From Lumnitzera littorea (lineage: Eukaryota; Streptophyta; Magnoliopsida; Myrtales; Combretaceae): a stretch of 64,000 nt of DNA. The translations under genes were made by a program, and so were the position numbers. The stretch spans positions 9,492,386-9,556,385 of the forward strand of contig JAMXBB010000010.1 in NCBI GenBank assembly GCA_024138015.1, given 5' to 3'. Positions within the stretch are counted from its first letter, which is position 1, and each line of letters begins with the position of its first letter. Below the pieces are notes generated by a model that saw only the letters and a program-made list of their open reading frames with translations, made no database searches and was not told the DNA's origin. Positions 46,521 through 58,960 of this stretch are shown piece after piece.

Positions 46521-48471
46521 ACCACTTTAAGGCTAGATGATGGTCAAAACAAATTTTTTTTTTATTCCTCTGGATTGCCCCTTTTTCTTTTATTTTCTAA
46601 CTTTAAAAAAAATTGTTTTATTGAAATTATAATAAATATCATGTATAAAAATTCATTACATTATATATGTATATATATATATCTTTATTATTTGATTTTG
46701 TATTTTTCTAGTTTTTTTATTTTCCAAAATTTTTATTTTTTTTATTTTTTAAAATATTGTATTATATTAATTATTTAATAAAAGTACATGGACCAATTAA
46801 AAGGTGATTAGGTGAGAATAAAATAGGAAGGAAGAATAGGCAATCTTACCGTCTCAAATGCACAAATGATAAACAAGGCAGTCTTAAGAGACCTCAGGTG
46901 TTCACCTTAGAGTTTGAGTAAATGAGATTAATTCTTTGCCTAAATTACTTATTTGATTTTAAAAAATAAAGTTTTCACAGTGGAACATCGTTTCTCCAAT
47001 CTCTCTCAAAGTTCTAAATTATGAGAAAATTCTAGGTATTTATAGGCTCTTGAACATAATGACATCCGTGAAATCATCTAGGTAATTAATGGATAAGATA
47101 GAACTTGCTCAATAACTAGCTAATGAGTCCAAAACCAGTAACTTTCCTTATAAGTGCATGAGCCTACCTAAAAAAGGTTGGAAGCAAATAAACCGATTCA
47201 ACGATCCCTATTTCAAGCCCACCAAGCCAAATCTTTCTTAATCATTGCAAAATTGACTGAACTACTTAGACTTTATCACCCGGCCTAGGAAATCAAGCCT
47301 AAATAAATAATGGAATTATCTCAATGACTAATGTAATAATTTTCAGTCCTCTACAAAACTTAAACAGAAAATGTGTAAAAGATTGAATTATAAATTTGTA
47401 CTTTTTCTTAAAACAAATAGCTAAATAGTAAGTTTTGACAACCATGGTCACTACTAACTTATAGAGTTATATAAACAGGAGTAGGACATTAACTCTAAAT
47501 ACATAATGTACAAAAAATCTCTATATTATTTTACAACATAATTATGAAGCTCTCTAATTAAAATTTTATAAGACTTCAAGACATGGGAAGTTAAATAATT
47601 TTGACTAGACATCTATTACAATATATAACTTTGAAAACTTTTTTTAATTATTATTACTCTTCAATATTACTTTTTTGTAGTTATACATTTTATGAAAAGC
47701 TAACCGACTTCTCTTCTACCTATCTTTTTTTCTTTTCTTTTCTTTTCTTACATTTTGATTTTTTTCCTAAAAGCTTTTATTATTCGTATAATTTTATTAA
47801 CAATATTTTTATTGTTTTTATCACATATGCCTTTTTTATTACTTAAAAGACATATCCTTCATGAAGATCTTGTTTAAAGAATAGTGGTAACCTTTACATA
47901 ATTACAAGCAAATCGATGCTACTTTTGGCATATAATATTGTATTTTCATAATTCGATGGATTACAATTTTTCTAATATTATAACTTTCATATAACCATCA
48001 AGAGCCGTATTTGTGTTTACACATTCTGTCAAATATGAGTTACATTATTAACACAATCTTTTATGTAAATATGTAGTTTTCATTAATAGAAATATAAATC
48101 TTAATATGAATATAACGCATACACGGGGTTTAAATTATAATAACAACGTCAAATTGAAAGCAAACATAATAATAATTACTTTCTCGTAACCAATGCAACA
48201 TACATAGAATAATTGAGACGTTATATATAGATTGAATCATATATTTACAAAACTCCCCCAAAAGGGCTAAATTAATCCCATTTTGCTTGGTAAGACCCCC
48301 ACCAAGCTTTGGATATGAATTTCCTTATGGTCATTTGAAATCGAATATTTGAATCTGCGTAGGACCACTATGGGAATAGTTCAAGCATGTATGAATTTTG
48401 GTCAAGAAGATCTAATTAATGGTATAAATGCTAACTTTTCAATGTGAATTAATGAATAAAGAAGATAATAC
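46521..48471. other. Intergenic DNA, nothing recognised
   Basis: AT-rich sequence with T-rich and TA-rich stretches (46,665-46,760) and (TTTTC)n near 47,728-47,749. No homology recognised. Confidence 0.4.
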
Positions 48472-48611
48472 GAAAAAGGCTATTCATATGTTTCAACTTT
48501 CTAGGTTTTCTCAAAATAAACATACATTAACAGCAATATGAAAACTAGTAGTCAGTGAACAATAAGGATTAGTGGCAAGCATAAATATCGATCATAATCT
48601 CGACAAAATTG
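48472..48611 (+). repeat. ~140-bp direct repeat, copy 2
   Basis: Partner of 36,518-36,655 in the same orientation, 12 kb apart. The similarity begins abruptly near 'gaaaaaggct' and stops after 'gacaaaattgaca'. Confidence 0.6.
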
Positions 48612-51029
48612 ACAGCATCCATTTGTTGTACGTGACAAGCAATCTCAGGACGAAACTAAAATTGAATAAATGGCCAAGTGAAAGGTTCCAAACCACTCTG
48701 TCTCCCCCTTTTTCTTTCGTAAATCTCGTCAAAAGGAAATCGAATTTTGTGGGCTTGGTTAGGGTTTTTACGTGATGTATACGTATTAATTTGTCTATCA
48801 AATTATACTTGGCTCTGCTGCCTCTAAATTCATGAAGCATTATCGGATTACTAAAAGGATTTAAAATATATAACCTTTTCTTTGAGTTTCAATCGTATTA
48901 ATATACTATATGAGTTCATTAACGATATATAAATATTAATAAAATTTTAATACATAAAAATATAAATGATATTTTTTAAAAAATTAGGTATTATTACTAA
49001 TTCCTACACGTCATTCATTAGTCTATATGGTATGTTAATTATATTGAATCTTTTTTCCCTTTTCCGGGACAAATGGAAGCTCTATAACCATATACATAGT
49101 CCATGCTGGCCTAACTGGTTGGTATATATTAATTTCAATCATATCATATATATGGTATTGATAAACATGCTTTCTTGATGAATTTATTTAGGGAATTTAG
49201 ACTCTTTGGCAACATGTAAGCTCTAAATGAAGTGTTTGTTTTTGCATAACTCTGGAGAGTGACTTAAGCTCGAAATTTGAAACTCTTGCTTAAATGAGTT
49301 TGTTGTTTCAAGTATTTGGGATAAGATATTTAGTGTTAAATGATGGTAATTGATTTAAACACAATAAGACTAAGAATAGCTCTCCTAAGGATTAAGAGTC
49401 ATGATGCATTGTAATACTTCAAATTATAGTTCTCATGTAACTCCAATTTTTCCTTGAATTTTTATTATTCTATAAATTACCTTATATATTAAGTTATTCT
49501 TAGAAAAATTGTTTAACATTAATCAATCTAGCGGTCTGCATCATAAAATGTTAGATATATAGATAGCTAATCCATATTATTGGTTGTGAGAAAATGATTT
49601 TGAATGAGAAAGTTAGAGGTATGCAAGTGAATTAAACAAGTCAACCTGGTACGGTCCACTTCAACTCATGGATTAAATGGGTCAAGTTCATTTAGTCGGC
49701 ATTTAAACAAATACAAAAAACTCAATTTTAACCTATTTAGAAAGCGAGTTAAACTGGTCGGTTCGCAAACTAAAAGCGTAAATATATTAAACGGACCGAC
49801 TTAAATTGGTTTATTTTAGCTTATGGGCTAAATTAATTGGACTCATTTAGCTCACTTTTAAACGGAACAAAATACTTTAATCCAAATTCGTTAAAAAAGT
49901 GATGGTGGAAAGTTTTTCTCCTATAAGATGAGATTTCATATAGAGCTTATTTATAGAAGTCCTATTTTTCATTCAACATGGAATTTAACTTGATTGTTCA
50001 TCAAACATGGGAAAAACAAGGACTTCTTATTTTCCCAGTTCATCCAAATCACTTTTATACATGATTCGAACTATAATTCTATCTAATAATGCTCCAACTT
50101 AACACTTCGTTCAGGTATCATTCTTAACTAAGTAGTAAACTCTTGTTAGCTCTTTGATTATCTTACACACTTTATGGTCATAGAAAATTTTCCGAACAGT
50201 TTGGGCCGTAGCAATCACTTTCGCCCAACATGTGAAGCTGGATTATAAAAAGGGTGGCCCAGTAGGAATGGTCAGCAATTGATTTGTCCCAATGCCTACA
50301 TAACGAACTCCTTTGCCATAAGCCTTTTCTACAGGGTTATTGGGGTCAAATTTTGTACTTCATGGTTTATTCTACACATTCTGCGGAAAACGTATGGTTT
50401 TTGCTTCTTCTTCTTTTTTTCACTTTTTATTTGCTAATGAAATTAAGAGCCGGTTCTACAGGGAAAACCATTCTATTATTATTATTATTATTATTAGGAA
50501 TTCAATTCCTAAAACAGACCTTACCTCTACTATGATGAACCTAACACGAAATAAAACCGAACACAATCCACCAATACGAATTGCGATTTAGGCCATGAAT
50601 GTACGGAAATGGCATCCCGCATCAGGATGGCATTCGATTGCCTGAGTGTGAAGACAGAAATAAAAGCCGAGATGAGGGTGGTCTACACTGGACAGTGTCT
50701 AATGCTGTTCACATTCTCTCTCATGCCATACTGAGCTACCAAGATCGAGAGAATTCATGATATCTCCATGATGGACCCATGTATGTTACTGTTGGCCATG
50801 GCCCATCCACGAGGTCTTACAATGTGTTTTGTGTTTTGTGATTGTGATGTGTCCATTCGGTAGCATTCGGCAAACAGCCATTGCCGATGTGCATGTTTGC
50901 TTACTTTATGGAGATTTTCCTTTTCCTTTTCTTTTTTTTTTAAAGTTAGTTTTCTTTTTCCTTTGTGTTCATTTTTCTGATGGATAGAAGTTTAGATAGG
51001 GTTAGTATCTCGCATCGTCTCTTTGAAAA
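48612..51029. other. Intergenic DNA with a GC-richer island
   Basis: Mostly AT-rich. From 50,230 to 50,880 the sequence is less AT-rich, preceded by 'gattataaaaagggtggccc' (TATA-like) and containing (ATT)n at 50,474-50,495. ORFs at 50,284-50,591 overlap this microsatellite and match no known protein. It may be the body of the LTR whose end is at 51,078. Confidence 0.3.
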
Positions 51030-51086
51030 TCCTTGCATTATATATAAAGCAGACTTTTATGAATCTAGATTTCTAGCATGGTATCA
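51030..51086 (+). repeat. LTR end and tRNA-Met primer site remnant
   Basis: A TATA-like word (cattatatataaag, 51,036-51,049) and 'ttctagca' are followed directly by TGGTATCA (51,079-51,086). This is the layout of the 3' end of a plant Ty1/copia LTR and the first 8 bases of the initiator tRNA-Met primer site. The rest of the site (GAGC) is changed to CTAC. No copia coding sequence follows. Confidence 0.4.
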
Positions 51087-51109
51087 CTACTAATATTTCG
51101 TCTTTTACC

Positions 51110-51236
51110 TTTTTAAGTATCACCATATTCAGCCAACTTTATTTCGATTGCAATGAGTAAAATATCTAGGATGGGTTCTTTTTAAGTATCACCATATTCG
51201 GCCAACTTTATTTCGATTGCCATGAGTAAATATCAA
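51110..51236 (+). repeat. 69-bp tandem duplication
   Basis: Copies start at 51,110 and 51,179 with 'tttttaagtatcaccatatt'. The copies differ by few bases, so this is a recent duplication. Confidence 0.8.
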
Positions 51237-52115
51237 GAAATGGTCTAGGAAATCCACATTGTATTTACATTACATTGTGTTTACATAATTGTTTAGACCC
51301 TCCATTTTATAAATTTATCATTTAAGTGAATGTGATCCTGTTATGTCATAGTCACCTGTCTTTAAGGCATGGATAAATTAGAACTTAATTAGGATACCTA
51401 TATTCATAATTTCTTTTTGAGATTTTAGATTTGAAGATTACTATTGTGATAGAGTTGTTTTTGGCAAAATGGGAAATTTAAAATCGTAAATAAGTTAAAA
51501 ATATCAATTAAATCAGGTTTAAGCTTAAACTCTATAAGATATCTTAACATATGTTTAAAGCCCAAGTTAAAACATCATAGAATATTCGATATGATGATAT
51601 AATGTAATTAAAACACTATATTTATGCAAAAAAATAAATAAATAAATATCCATAAACTATTTAGTTCGGATTGTCGGATACCAACTCCTTTTTCCAAATG
51701 CTCACTCAAATCTATAAGGTATCAAAGCTAAAACAGATACTAATCCTAGATCCCATAGAGAGTTATCTTATCGAATCCTTATCTAGTTGAAGTGGTTCAA
51801 GTATTCTATAAAATCCAACTTATTTGCTTGTCTAACTTTAACCATTTAAAGTCAACCTACCATCTGCGTTATTATCGATGAAGTTTCAGGTTATGTTATT
51901 CAGACAATGCATGTGGAAGTTTCCGGTCATGCTCGTCAATTGAGTCAATGTTCAATGAGTTTTTGTTTATATGGAGAAACCCTCGTGTTATCAGATAGAC
52001 ATGCTATCAATGTGGGGAAACGTAAATAAGGAAATGAATGTTATGATGTTCTGTATATTTGGAATGAAATAATTGAAATGAGAGAGTGGAAAATTAGTTC
52101 TTCAGTTGGCAAAAG

Positions 52116-52146
<31 letters not shown>

Positions 52147-54129
52147 GCTTTCATTATTAATTCATGATATACGGATACATTTATAAAATCTTACAATTAC
52201 AATTGAAATAGTCAATATGGAATATGTGTGTGTATACATACATACATATATATATATAATTAAAACCAACTTTTGGTTGACCGTAGGATTTCTACACCAG
52301 CAATATAGTCCTACAAAAAAGCAATTCCATAAGTGGAGAAAGTGAAAAATAGGAGCAGTAATGTCACCGAAATAAATTAAATAAATGGTTACAATTGTTG
52401 AAATCCATGAATACGAACTATGATATTTTAATAGAATTGATCAAGTTTAGATCCTCCTTTTCTAGATTGTAATATAGTTGAGAAAAAATAAATAGATAGA
52501 TAGATAAATAAGTAATGATTTTATTAACATCTATCCTAACGAATTTATCAAGAGACTGGACATTTTGAACTTATTCATGCACCCATTCCCCTTTGAGACG
52601 TATGATTAGTGTTCTGAAACTTATTTATGTTGTGAAATATAAAAATATACTTCTAAATCGTGTACTTTGCGCAAGTACACATGTATAGAAACATATACTG
52701 TAATTTTGTCTTGGTGTCTTATCTTATCAATTTCTTATAATTATTTTAACGTAGGTGAACACTGAACATAGGAAGAAATATGCCCATAGATTAGGGACAT
52801 TAGCAACATTAAATTATTTTTCACATTTGTACTTAACTCGTATACCTATGTCCTCGAAAATGAAGTCTCAATTATTCACTTCTGCTCAGATAAATGGTCC
52901 CTCGTTTTTATCTAAAACCAAGTTGCGCATTTGGTCCCAAAAAATAATCTTCATGTCATGTGATTTATGAAATCAAGGGTCTCCTTGTCCCTATATATTG
53001 TTTGTCAAGGTTATCCTAAGATAAAAACAAAAAACTCCTTTGGACCCCCTTGAGATAGGGTAATGCCATGAAAGATATGATGATTTGAAAATGACCTATT
53101 AAAGAAATCTCAAAGCTCTATAATTAAGCTACCTAGAATATGGATTATGGTTAAGTATAATTAATTTTTTAATTTCAGTTCTAGTTTGTTCTATAATCTG
53201 TTTATTGTATTATTAATTTGTTAAATATGCATGCAGCTATAATAATGAAAATGAAATCTAAATAAAGGGATCCATCCAATAATGTATAATTATTTTGTTG
53301 CCATCTTTCGTTTTAGTTGATTTGTAAAGGAAAATTAGAAAAAGAAACTTTTTATCTTTATAAATATTGATTAAACGCTTAGTACAGTTGCATAATAATG
53401 TGAAACTTTTCTTTTATTACTAAGCAATATTAAAAGACTCATAATACTTTCCCAACTAAAATGCTGACATAGTAGAAATATAATAAAAAATTAATAATAG
53501 TCGGTGCTGCGGAATTGAATATTTGGTCATTAGAAAAGGATTAGATTAGAGTAACGATTCAATTGCACTGCAATTTGTGATCGCATGAATATAAGAGTTT
53601 CAATCACATATGGATAAATTAGAGCACTTCATAGCAGCATAAAACAGATTTTTTAGTTCTTCATATTGAGTACACATTTTATTGAAAAAAATAAAATATA
53701 AAAAGTTGATAGAAGTCCATCTTTTCTAAATATATTTAAAAAATTATAAATTTTAATAAAATATAGTATAAAATTACAAATATTTCTACAAAAATAACCA
53801 AAAAATGAAAAGATAGAAAAAAAGATAGTTCGAGTAGGTAATCAAATTTTTTTTTTTTTCCTTCTCTTTCCCTCTAATTTGTGGGAAATATAATTTAGTA
53901 GATCATAGAATTTTCATTCCCCTTCCAAACAAGGAAACGACTTAATGCATAACACACATCATGTATTATGCATATATGAAGTGTAAATATCAATAAAATA
54001 TTGATCATATAATATGTATAAATCAAGAGTAGTAATTGATTTGGAAATTATCCCTTCAATTATTATTCATGTCCATATTTAATTAGTATTAACACATCAT
54101 ATATAAATAATATATGGTGTATAATACAT
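51237..54129. other. Intergenic DNA, nothing recognised
   Basis: Contains (GAAAA)n at 52,117-52,146, 'tagatagatagataaataag' near 52,492-52,511 and an AT-rich inverted repeat at 54,092-54,121. A 71-codon ORF (52,755-52,970) has no recognisable domain. Confidence 0.4.
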
Positions 54130-54960
54130 ATTGTCAATGAGATTCTGTTAGTAAAGTTCAAGTGAACTAAGCCTTGAAAGAGTAATAAGCAAGCTTGCAA
54201 AACAGTACAAAGTGAAAGGCGCTAAGATGTTGTCCAACATAGCTACTACTCTAATCCTTAAGTTAGTAAGCATCGGTGAGAGGAAGTAAGAGTAAAAGCG
54301 TAAGAGAGTATATGTAGTGTATGTAAGGAAGCCGAAATGTCTTTATCATTGGTGAGCTATGTCTATTTATAAAGCATAGCTAACGAGACGTCCTACATTT
54401 CAACACGTCCACTAAGTTTAGGAAGTAGAGATTGTATTGGCTATCATGTTCCTAAGATATAGGGATTCTGTTGTTGATTGCTTCTCGAATCCTTACCTAT
54501 TAATGTATGCTTATTATGGCCACCTTGATGTGAAATCGAAGGGTAGGTAGCATTTGATCCTTAACTTAGGGTTCTTCATTCAAGTCAATTGTGAAGAAAT
54601 CATCTCAATCTTAAGACCATCTTCAATGGCCACCTTTTCGCACAAGTTTTAAGAAGCACCTATCTAAATGAACAAGCACCTTTCAATTGCTCTTTTCCTC
54701 CTTGTAGAAGGGGTCTCTCACTCGACTTTCTAAATGTTTGTTTCAACAAACTACTTCTTCACCTATAAGTGAAGGCTTAGCCTCCTGTGCTAAAGTGACA
54801 CCCGAAGGGTGAGTTTCAAGTAGTTAGCTTCTTACACTAGATAATAGGCATTAGGCAAAGATAAGAGATGACCAAGTGTTCCATACTTTATTGTCTTGTA
54901 AACAGAGTCGAGATAAGGATTGTTGATAGGGTTCTTTAGATATGGACCCTGGCAACAAGA
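54130..54960 (-). repeat. LTR-like promoter remnant
   Basis: On the minus strand GCTTTATAAATAGACATAGC (54,360-54,379 region) is a strong TATA box followed by a non-coding leader. The block is non-coding and less AT-rich than its flanks. No paired copy is visible in the window, so the assignment rests on composition and the promoter only. Confidence 0.25.
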
Positions 54961-55149
54961 TCAAGTTGGTAAGGATTAAAATATTCTTTCATTTTCATTT
55001 TTATAGTCATTTCTATGATCATCGATCATAGATGAGGCCCCTTTACCATTTTATATAAATGGGCTATTCTATTTATATACAGATATGGTTAAAGGGGCCC
55101 ATTCAAATCTTGTTCTTCTTTGTCCATTAGTTATCCTTCTTCTCTTTAT

Positions 55150-55222
55150 CGCGGAGTAAAGCAGCTTGGTAGCTCACAAGGCTCATAACCTTAAGGTCAT
55201 GGGTTCAAATCCCGTCTCTGCA
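55150..55222 (+). tRNA. trnfM-CAU: Plastid-type tRNA-fMet (CAU) copy in the nucleus
   Basis: The 73-nt sequence begins CGCGGAGTAAAGCAGCTTGG and carries anticodon loop CTCATAA and T arm GGGTTCAAATCCC. It shows the unpaired C1-A72 of bacterial-type initiator tRNAs. Compared with plastid trnfM as I know it, several substitutions are present. One breaks the closing base pair of the anticodon stem (C opposite A) and another leaves a G-T pair in the acceptor stem. It is a decaying nuclear copy and is unlikely to be used. Confidence 0.85.
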
Positions 55223-56143
55223 ATATTTTTTTTATCGAAAAATTAGGTTTGACTCTAGTAACTAGTAATTAATTACTAGTTTTTGTTATTACCCCCCCTC
55301 CCCCAAAAAAGAAAAAAAATAGATAGACTTTTCTCTTCGTCTCAGGTCGATGGATCGTCTTAATTGGAAGATCCCCTATATGGATAATACACATTCCAAT
55401 TGACTGAACCTAATTCGAATTGTTTTGTTCCGAAGCAAAGGGGTGGTTCGTACTATTCATATATTCACAACCAAGAAGTATTGTATTCTCTTTCGGATAG
55501 GCCCTGAAAGGAGAAGGAAGGCTGGAATGCCAACAGGCGTCTAGTATTGAATTCACCCGATCCGATAGTACCCATTTTTAGAACGTCCGATGCCAAAGTC
55601 ACTGAATGGGTAAGTCACCAATCCCGAAAATGGAGTATGTAATGTACTTTATCGGCTAGGTTACGAGCAGCCATTTTACCAGAGGTTTCTATTGTATCAA
55701 TCCACCCTTATGAACAAGGAATAAAATAGAATTCGAAAGGTTCTTTAACTGGGAGGGGGTTTTATGATATGAAAAGAAAATTTCTAATAAATATGAAAAA
55801 AAAAGTGTAGAACTTAGAAAAGAAAGGAAAAAATTATAGCAATTACTAGTCTTAGAATATAGTTGAATAAAAAGAAACATTTGATTTTCAGGAGTGATCT
55901 GATCGTGGGATACCTTTTCCTTTATTTCATTATTACTTTATTCAAATTACTTTATTTTGAGTTCATTATTACTTTATTCAAATTCAATTTACCTTTATTA
56001 TTTTAAATATTAGTTTCTCAAGAGTTGTATAATGAATCCCTTAATTCGGAATCACGGACTGGTTAGAGGTTACAAATGATTAATTAATTTCTTCTTATAT
56101 CTCACTTACTCTTTCTTTTTGTTAATACCGTCTATAACGTAAT

Positions 56144-56243
56144 GATTGATGAATTAACAACTGTTATAATACGACTTAAATAAGCCTCACTCACCGGTAT
56201 CTGAGCAATTTTTCCTGTTGCTTTTACAAAGCTTCCTTCTTGT
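56144..56243 (-). pseudogene. atpA: Plastid atpA fragment (ATP synthase CF1 alpha)
   Basis: The minus strand reads [20 protein letters not shown] followed by YLSRIITVVNSSI. This corresponds to the plastid ATP synthase alpha-subunit segment [20 protein letters not shown] and onward. About 33 codons remain. Identity fades toward 56,144 and the upstream coding part would lie beyond the ambiguous base, where unrelated retrotransposon sequence begins. Confidence 0.8.
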
Positions 56244-56244
56244 N
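56244..56244. other. Ambiguous base (N)
   Basis: A single N lies exactly between the atpA fragment and TA-rich DNA before the gypsy element. It may mark an assembly join or polishing failure rather than a true biological junction. Confidence 0.9.
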
Positions 56245-56499
56245 ATATATATAAATTCTAATATACATATATAAATAGAAATTATACATATATACCCTCA
56301 AGTCTATCCAGATCTGACATACCTTATCAACCGGAGCTCATCACCGTAGGCTTAAACCCTAAGCCTAAATTGATCGTGCCTAAGGAACCCTTCAACTACT
56401 AAAAGTTGCAAGATAAGAATAAGATACTAAGTCAACAACCACATTCGAAATAAATGAGACACGTCAAACATCACGACTCCACTCTCCCATACTTAAGGT

Positions 56500-56870
56500 C
56501 CTAAAGATTATGGTGGACACTGGCAGTTCCACCGATATACTATTCCTCCATACTTATGAGAGGATGAGGAAGAAGCTACCAATAAAATTGAAGTCATCCC
56601 ACCATAATCTGATTGACTTCAACTAAAGTACAATCCGAGTCTAGGGAATCATCACGCTAGACATGGAACTTGGCAATGACAACCACGTAGTACAACGACC
56701 GATAAAATTCATTGTAATTGACTGCCCTTCCCCCTACAACACACTTTTAGGAAGACCAAGTCTGAATGCATTCGAGGTGATCAAATCCTCTGTTTATCTA
56801 AAGGCCAACTTTCCAACCCCAACCGAGATGGGAGTATGCAGGTATAACCAAAAGCTCTCATAAGAGCTAT
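56500..56870 (+). pseudogene. Aspartic protease, copy A
   Basis: The reading KIMVDTGSSTDILFLHTYER contains the catalytic DTGS (Asp codon at 56,516-56,518). It continues to GIITLDMELGNDNHVVQRPI and VIDCPSPYNTLLGRPSLNAF, the LLGRP end of the retropepsin domain. Two stops lie between (after LIDFN and IRV). It would mature Gag-Pol. Confidence 0.8.
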
Positions 56871-57089
56871 AAACCAAAGCAACTAAGGGAGATGGCGTCT
56901 TCACATTAGAGACTAGCCCGCAGGAGAAGCCGGCTAAGAGGGGCAAGCTGGGGGAAAATACGAAAAAAGTCCAAATTAAACCCTCACCCAAGCAAACCAT
57001 GAGAGTTAGAATTAAGACCCCACTAGAATGACAAAATCATCACTCTTCTGCAGGCAAATTCCAATAAGTTCGCTTAGTCAGCGTCAGAC

Positions 57090-58175
57090 ATGGCCGAAAT
57101 CTCGCTCAACCTGGTGACCCATAACCTCAATATCAACACTACAAGACGACCTGTTAAGCAAAAAAAGAGATGTTTTGCTCTAAAGTGGCAGGCCGCAATC
57201 AAAGAAGAAGTACAAAAGCTGCTTAAGGTTGGCTTCATGAAGGAGGAAAAGTACCTAACCTGGCTAGCAAACTTAGTGCTGGTCAAGAATAAGAATGGAA
57301 AGTGGCGAATCTGCATCAATTATGCCAACCTCAATATAGCCTACCCCAAAGACTACTTCCCTCTCCCGATGATCGATTAGATTATCAATTCTACTTCAAG
57401 ACATGCCCTACTGAGCTTTATGGATGCCTTCTCGAGTTACAACCATATTAAAATGGACTCGATGGACAAAGTTCATACCTCCTTCGTCACCAATTATGGC
57501 ATGTACTACTACACTATGATGCCGTTTGGTTTGAAAAATGCCGGGGCCACATACCAACGGATGGTAACGAAACTGTTTAAGCCCTAGATCAGGCGTAACA
57601 TGGAGGTGTACATCGATGACATGATAGTTAAGAGCTAGAAGCCAGATGATCGTGTCAAAGATCTCCTGGAAGCCTTCAAGCAAATACATACGTATGACAT
57701 GAAGCTGAACCCTCAAAAGTATATCTTCGGGGTCGGGTCTGGCAAATTCCTCAGCTTCGTAGTAACACAGAGAGGTATCGAGGCCAACCCCGACAAGATT
57801 ACTGCCAATAGAGGAATGAAGTGTCCAACCTCAATCAAAGACGTACAAAAGCTCACCAGCATAGTAGCCGCATTAAGCAAGTTCATCTCGAAGAGTATAG
57901 ACAGATGTGCTAAGTTCTTCAAAATCTTGAAAAATCTAAAGGGTTTTGAATTGACTCCAAAGTACGCCATCACCTTTCAGCAACTCCAGAACTTCCTCAC
58001 ACATCCGTCGATCCTCTCCAAGCCTGTCTTTAAAGAGGGCCTGTTTTTGTACCTAGCTATCAGCAACTGGGTGCTCTCCTCTATGTTGGTCAAAGCAGAG
58101 GGAAAAGAACACCTGCTCGTATACTATGTCAACTACATACTCCATGGGCCAGAGGTCGGGTACACCCGAGCATAA
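57090..58175 (+). pseudogene. Reverse transcriptase, copy A
   Basis: An RNA-dependent DNA polymerase remnant. The N-terminal part reads EEVQKLLKVGFMKEEKYLTW with LANLVLVKNKNGKWRICINY (57,200-57,320). After a stop at 57,378 come MDAFSSYNHIKMDS and YYTMMPFGLKNAGATYQRMV. The catalytic EVYIDDM (YIDD at 57,609-57,620) follows, then KLNPQKYIF and the thumb/connection KFFKILKNLKGFELTPKYAI. Stops TAG at 57,585 and 57,636 stand at former Gln codons on both sides of YIDD and are shared with copy B. Confidence 0.85.
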
Positions 58176-58429
58176 AAGTTCACCTTAGCTATCGTTATCA
58201 TAGCACAATGATTAAGGCCCTACTTCTAAGCGCACCAAATAATTGTACTCATAGATCAACCACTACGCATCATGTTGCAGAAGCATGACGTGTCTGGATG
58301 GATAATGAAGTACACAATGGAATTAAGTGCGTACGAAATCTAGTATCAACCACGAATGGTCTATAAAACACAAGTGCTAGCTGACTTCGTAATAGAATAT
58401 ACAGGAGAGGAGGAAGCACAACTAGACAA

Positions 58430-58960
58430 TGATAAACCGGTATGGACTCTCCACGTTGACTAGTCATTTACCTTGGGGAGTAGAGGTACAAGTCTCGTTC
58501 TGACTAGCCCATACAAAGTTACAATCTACTATACCCTTAAGTTTAAGTTTGATTCTAGTAGTAACGAATCCGAATATGAGGCCCTTATCGTCGGTCTTAA
58601 GTTAGTTAAGGAGATCGGCACCAAGCATTTACGAATCTTCTCGAACTCCATGCTTATCATCCAACAAGTCTAAGCCAAATGCAAGGCCAAAGACAACACT
58701 ATGGCTAGGTACCTTGAGAAGGTGAAGAGCCTTCTAGCTGAATTCCCTTTATGGGACATTAGGAAGATCCCCTTACTCATGAATTCAGCAACAAATTGGC
58801 TATCTAAGCTCGCCTCTATTGGGATACAGAAGCCCGAGGTGAAGGATAAAAAAATCTTTATAAAATACCTGCTAGAGAAGAACATAACTCCAGGCTCGGC
58901 CAAAGTTTTGGAATTGACCACAGTAACACCAGAGCCGAGTTGATGGATCCTATCCGGAGT
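58430..58960 (+). pseudogene. RNase H and connection, copy A
   Basis: The RNase H start WTLHVD (58,441-58,458) keeps the first catalytic Asp but is followed by a stop in place of the usual Gly. SNESEYEALIVGLKLVKEIG contains the catalytic Glu, and LRIFSNSMLIIQQV has Asn where Asp is usual. A TAA at 58,671 is shared with copy B. The link to integrase (YLEKVKSLLAEFPLWDIRKI) follows. Confidence 0.75.

Larger units (their letters stand above)
55140..56243. other. Plastid-derived DNA insertion (NUPT), rearranged
   Basis: The block holds a trnfM(CAU) copy on the + strand and an atpA fragment on the - strand. In ordinary plastid genomes both lie on the same strand far apart, so at least two pieces are joined here. 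The DNA between (55,223-56,140) has plastid-like style ('ggatcgtcttaattggaaga') but its exact plastid source was not identified. Its right end coincides with the ambiguous base at 56,244. Confidence 0.6.

Noticed and set aside
50284..50591. Two overlapping 83-codon ORFs
   Set aside because: They share the (ATT)n microsatellite in different frames. I could not match them to organelle or nuclear proteins.
55150..55222. Functional nuclear tRNA gene
   Set aside because: It is of plastid type with stem-disrupting changes and sits in a plastid-derived block.
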